Below, piece by piece: positions 61,456 through 64,000 of a DNA stretch of 64,000 nt. Source of the stretch: an uncultured Flavobacteriaceae bacterium (GTDB lineage: Bacteria; Bacteroidota; Bacteroidia; Flavobacteriales; Flavobacteriaceae); assembly GCA_947494325.1 (NCBI GenBank), contig CANLUS010000002.1:124001-188000 (forward strand). The letters run 5' to 3'. Made by a program: the position numbers and the translations under genes. Each line of letters opens with the position of its first letter. The stretch's first letter is position 1. The notes beneath the pieces were generated by a model, which was given only the letters and a program-made list of their open reading frames with translations, ran no database searches and had not been told where the DNA came from.

Positions 61456-61965
61456 ATGAAACAAACTGAATTTTTAAATACAGTTTTACCCTTAAAAGAT
61501 AAAGTCTATCGATTGGCGAAAAGATTGCTGGTATCGAGAGATGAAGCTGAAGATGCGACGCAAGAACTATATTTTAAGCTTTGGAAAAATAAAAAGAAGC
61601 TTAAAGATTATAAAAATGTAGAGGCTTTTGCGATGACCATGACTAAGAATTATTGTTTAGATCAATTAAAAGCAAAGCGATCAAACAATTTGACATTGGT
61701 TCATAGCAATTATAAGGATGGAAATATTTCTTTGCAAAAAGAGATGGAACTGAAAGATAGTGTTTCAAAAGTGCATGAGCTTATAGAAACATTACCCGAA
61801 AAACAGAAAATGATTATACAGTTGAGAGACGTTGAGAACTACGAATTTGAAGAAATTGGCAAGATTCTTGACTTACAACCAACAGCGGTGCGTGTAGCAC
61901 TGTCGAGAGCAAGGAAAACAATTAGAGAACAACTCACAAAACAACACAACTATGGAATTAGCTAA
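61456..61965 (+). CDS. ECF-type RNA polymerase sigma factor
   Basis: 169 residues from the ATG at 61456; a GTG at 61429 is also in frame. Sigma-2 region LAKRLLVSRDEAEDATQELYFKLWKN (about 17-42) and sigma-4 HTH IIQLRDVENYEFEEIGKILDLQPTAVRVALSRARKTIREQL (about 120-160), with the two parts joined by a short linker: ECF layout. The stop codon overlaps the next ORF (14 bp), which encodes a membrane protein that could be its anti-sigma factor. The 216 bp upstream hold no gene that I can support. Confidence 0.93.
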   Translation: MKQTEFLNTVLPLKDKVYRLAKRLLVSRDEAEDATQELYFKLWKNKKKLKDYKNVEAFAMTMTKNYCLDQLKAKRSNNLTLVHSNYKDGNISLQKEMELKDSVSKVHELIETLPEKQKMIIQLRDVENYEFEEIGKILDLQPTAVRVALSRARKTIREQLTKQHNYGIS

Positions 61966-62392
61966 CATAGAAAATTTATTAGAAAAGTATGATAATGCAA
62001 CCACGTCTTTGCAAGAAGAAGCGGCATTAAAGGATTATTTCTCAAGTGATGAAGTAGCTCCTCATTTGATTGAGTATAAGGCATTGTTTACCTATTTCAA
62101 TGATAGTAAAGAAGAACGTTATACGAAAACAATTCCATTAAAAAGAAAACAAACGAACTTTTGGTGGTTGTCTGTAGCTGCTTCTGTTGTACTCATGATA
62201 AGTGTATATGTTATGAATACAGGAGTAGACCAAATAACACCTCAAGAACGCTTAGAAGCCGAGCAGGCATTAAAGGATACTAAACAAGCATTCCAACTCA
62301 TTTCTCAAAATCTAAATAAGGGAGGAAACGTTGCATTAGCTGGTTTAGGTGAATTTGAAAAAGCTCAAAACAAAGTTTTTAAAACAGAATAG
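61952..62392 (+). CDS. membrane protein, probable anti-sigma partner
   Basis: 146 residues: cytoplasmic N-domain (about 1-65, LLEKYDNATTSLQEEAALKDYFSS), one membrane helix (about 72-90, WWLSVAASVVLMISVYVM), periplasmic tail. It overlaps the sigma gene by 14 bp. It has the layout of an anti-sigma factor but lacks the zinc HxxxCxxC motif (no Cys at all). So: an anti-sigma function is inferred from position and topology only. Confidence 0.75.
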   Translation: MELANIENLLEKYDNATTSLQEEAALKDYFSSDEVAPHLIEYKALFTYFNDSKEERYTKTIPLKRKQTNFWWLSVAASVVLMISVYVMNTGVDQITPQERLEAEQALKDTKQAFQLISQNLNKGGNVALAGLGEFEKAQNKVFKTE

Positions 62393-62457
62393 TAAAACAG
62401 AAAAATGAATTATGCAATAATGAAATTCAATTTCTTATTGCAGGAAAAACGAATAAA

Positions 62458-63042
62458 ATGAAAACAACAATAATTAAAAATAATAAAATGAACTCTAAAA
62501 AATTAATAATCGCATTGCTGTTACTAATGGCGCCAATATTTACATTCGCACAATCTTCTTTTGATAAGTTTGAAGATATGGATGATGTCAGTGTTGTAAA
62601 TGTAAATAAACGTGCATTTGACTTATTAAAAAAAGTAAGTGTTAGTGGTGAATCTAAGGAAGCTCAAGAATATATAGATATGGTTGGAAACTTAGATAAT
62701 CTAAGAGTTTTAGCGACAGAAAACGCTTCTATAGCAGCAAAAATGAAAGCTGAAGTAACTAGATATCTAAAATCTTCTAAATTGTCTGAATTAATGAGAG
62801 TTAAAGACAAAGAAGGTAATGTGAAAATTTATATCAAAGAAGGTAAAGATGCTGATCATGTAAGTGAGTTATTTATGTTCGTTGAAGGTATTAGTAAGCA
62901 TATGGGTGGTGATGAACGTAAGCCTGAAGCAGTAATTGTATCGATAACAGGCAATATTGATTTAAATAAAATCTCTGAATTAACAAAGCAAATGGATATC
63001 CCTGGAGGAGAACATTTAAAGAAAGCTAAAAAGAATAAATAA
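62458..63042 (+). CDS. DUF4252 secreted protein (first of two)
   Basis: 194 residues; a second in-frame ATG at 62488 would give 184 residues with a tighter signal peptide (ends FTFAQ). Mature domain matches DUF4252: SFDKFEDMDDVSVVNVNKRAFDLLKKV, LDNLRVLATENASIAAKMKAEV, and LMRVKDKEGNVKIYIKEGKDADHVSELFMFVEG. Small proteins of this family occur next to ECF sigma factors in flavobacteria; role unknown. It is 65 bp after the membrane protein gene. Confidence 0.85.
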   Translation: MKTTIIKNNKMNSKKLIIALLLLMAPIFTFAQSSFDKFEDMDDVSVVNVNKRAFDLLKKVSVSGESKEAQEYIDMVGNLDNLRVLATENASIAAKMKAEVTRYLKSSKLSELMRVKDKEGNVKIYIKEGKDADHVSELFMFVEGISKHMGGDERKPEAVIVSITGNIDLNKISELTKQMDIPGGEHLKKAKKNK

Positions 63043-63044
63043 TT

Positions 63045-63590
63045 ATGAAGAAACTAACAAACTATATTATCCTTATAGCAATTGCAATAGCGACGTTATC
63101 CTGCGGAAGCGAAGCCTCTTTGCAGAAATACTATATTGATAGTCAAGAGAATGAAAACTTTATCTCTGTAGATGTTCCTGCAAGTATCATAAAGTTAAAG
63201 GATGATGTAAGTCCAGAGGCTAAAGCAGCCTACAAATCATTGAAAAAAATGAATGTACTGGCTTTTACAAAGAACGATACAAATCTTGCAGAATATAAGA
63301 TCGAGAACGAAAAAGTAAAGAGAATCCTAAAGAATGATAAGTTCAAGGAATTATTCAGAATGAAGGATAAAGGACGAAATATTCTCGTAAAATACGAAGG
63401 AGATGATGTAAGTATGGATGAAGTTATCGTATATGCATCTGATAAAGAACAAGGCTTTGCACTTGTAAGAATACTGGGTGACGAAATGACTCCTGAGAAG
63501 ATTATGAAACTCGGTGAGAGTATCAAAGATATTGACAGTGGTAATTTTGGATTAAAACAACTAGAAGGTTTTATCAAGAATAAGTCGTAA
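63045..63590 (+). CDS. DUF4252 lipoprotein (second of two)
   Basis: 181 residues; lipobox IAIATLSCGSEA (Cys 20). Same family as the preceding gene, with LFRMKDKGRNILVKYEGDDVSMDEVIVYASD aligning to its partner. It lies 2 bp downstream, so they form a translational pair: one soluble, one lipidated. The operon ends with a strong terminator. Function unknown; a sensor or target of the sigma circuit is plausible. Confidence 0.85.
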   Translation: MKKLTNYIILIAIAIATLSCGSEASLQKYYIDSQENENFISVDVPASIIKLKDDVSPEAKAAYKSLKKMNVLAFTKNDTNLAEYKIENEKVKRILKNDKFKELFRMKDKGRNILVKYEGDDVSMDEVIVYASDKEQGFALVRILGDEMTPEKIMKLGESIKDIDSGNFGLKQLEGFIKNKS

Positions 63591-63610
63591 TCACTTCATT
63601 TCAAGAACAT

Positions 63611-63637
63611 AAAAATCCTGCTCATGCAGGATTTTTT
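63611..63637. terminator. strong bidirectional terminator
   Basis: An 11-bp perfect stem, AAAAATCCTGC (63611-63621) with GCAGGATTTTT (63626-63636), tetraloop TCAT and T-runs on both strands. It separates the sigma/DUF4252 operon from the convergent HTH gene. Confidence 0.9.
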
Positions 63638-64000
63638 TATGGTATATAATTCTCAAAAGTACCATCCTTATAGAAAATAATGATTCGATCGATCTCCTTA
63701 GTTGAAGTTTGGGATGATTCAGCTTTTTTAATTTCGGATTGATCGTCTTTGGATGTTGAGCCGGAGTAGGGGCCTTCTTGTTTCTTCGGAAAACTACCTT
63801 TACCATTTAAGAGCCAATACAAATCTACCTCTTCATATTTGGCCAATACCTTCAATACGAAATCCAAACTGGGCTTATTTCTGCCAGAAAGCAAATGCGA
63901 TATACTTGAGCGTTGAACATTTATTTCTTCGGCAAAACTGGCCGCCGACAACTGATAATGTTGCATTACTTTTTGTAAACGTTCAATAAATTTAGAATTG
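63637..64000 (-). CDS. HTH (XRE-type) regulator, 5' end beyond the window
   Basis: An ATG at 63966 would give 109 residues, but the frame stays open upstream to the window edge (codons reading NSKFIERLQKV), a natural start of the helix-turn-helix: FIERLQKVMQHYQLSAASFAEEINVQRSSISHLLSGRNKPSLDFVLKVLAKYEEVDLYWLLNG. So the true start lies outside. The C-terminal ~50 residues are a Ser/Lys-rich linker and a short FYKDGTFENYIP end. The operator is unknown. Confidence 0.88.
   Translation of the reverse strand, partial: NSKFIERLQKVMQHYQLSAASFAEEINVQRSSISHLLSGRNKPSLDFVLKVLAKYEEVDLYWLLNGKGSFPKKQEGPYSGSTSKDDQSEIKKAESSQTSTKEIDRIIIFYKDGTFENYIP

Noticed and set aside
1-64000. CRISPR arrays, insertion sequences, prophage or integrative element
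   Set aside because: I saw no direct-repeat arrays, transposase or integrase genes, terminal repeats or tRNA-end duplications; gene content is typical chromosomal core and accessory.

Overview
The window is AT-rich chromosomal DNA from a member of the Bacteroidota, almost certainly Flavobacteriia (probably a free-living, marine-type Flavobacteriaceae). The signs are a fused lpxC-fabZ gene, the type IX secretion regulator PorX, a DUF3810 zincin, an OstA-like LPS-export protein, DUF4252 and DUF5777 proteins, scarcity of Shine-Dalgarno sequences, and promoter elements of the Bacteroidota type (TTTG, about 19 nt, TAnnTTTG). I see no insertion sequence, prophage, CRISPR array or rRNA operon. Gene density is high, and the only gene-free stretch over 300 bases (57933-58287) holds two tRNA genes.

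Layout. 0-17.2 kb is mostly minus strand: a TlpA-like thioredoxin, an aminotransferase, an OstA-like protein, fur-like gene plus purA, a Rel/SpoT enzyme, an M48 peptidase, an NlpC/P60 lipoprotein, a TrmH-type methyltransferase, a lipoprotein, two amidohydrolase-fold proteins and DUF3810. 17.3-22.3 kb is plus strand: dnaB, a secreted amidotransferase-like protein, a lipoprotein with two CxxC-type repeats, a transketolase N-terminal subunit and a TonB-plug-like protein. 22.3-33.5 kb is mostly minus: a TRIC/UPF0126 membrane protein, a shortened SRPBCC gene, TfoX-N, a GT2 glycosyltransferase, a lone HsdR-N protein, creatininase, DinB, serC-serA-YggS and porX, with holA on the plus strand. 33.6-49.7 kb is plus: an HD hydrolase, the lipid A block lpxD-lpxC/fabZ-lpxA-efp-lpxD2, sucD, an M16 peptidase, fabG, a VWA protein, a FlgO/TPR protein and an SPFH protein.

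The most distinctive region is 50.7-57.9 kb. A membrane-anchored sensor fused directly to a LytTR DNA-binding domain is divergent from two consecutive gene sets that share the same three building blocks: a YceI protein, a small anchored OB-fold protein and a DUF5777 outer-membrane beta-barrel. Each set opens with a different redox lipoprotein (a c-type cytochrome; a fusion of COG4315 repeats with a cupredoxin), and the first ends with a small HMA-like CxxC protein. Both lead genes are preceded by the same ~35-bp motif, which suggests shared control. This looks like a duplicated cell-envelope electron-transfer or metal-handling system under one sensor, and is the best candidate here for an undescribed system.

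58-64 kb holds tRNA-Leu(GAG) and tRNA-Lys(TTT), shikimate kinase, a phosphoribosyltransferase, an S4 RNA-binding protein, an S41 protease lipoprotein, a sigma-factor operon with two DUF4252 proteins, and an HTH regulator that runs off the right edge. A window-wide observation is that seven genes have a TAnnTTTG promoter element only 4-11 nt before the start codon, implying leaderless or nearly leaderless mRNAs.
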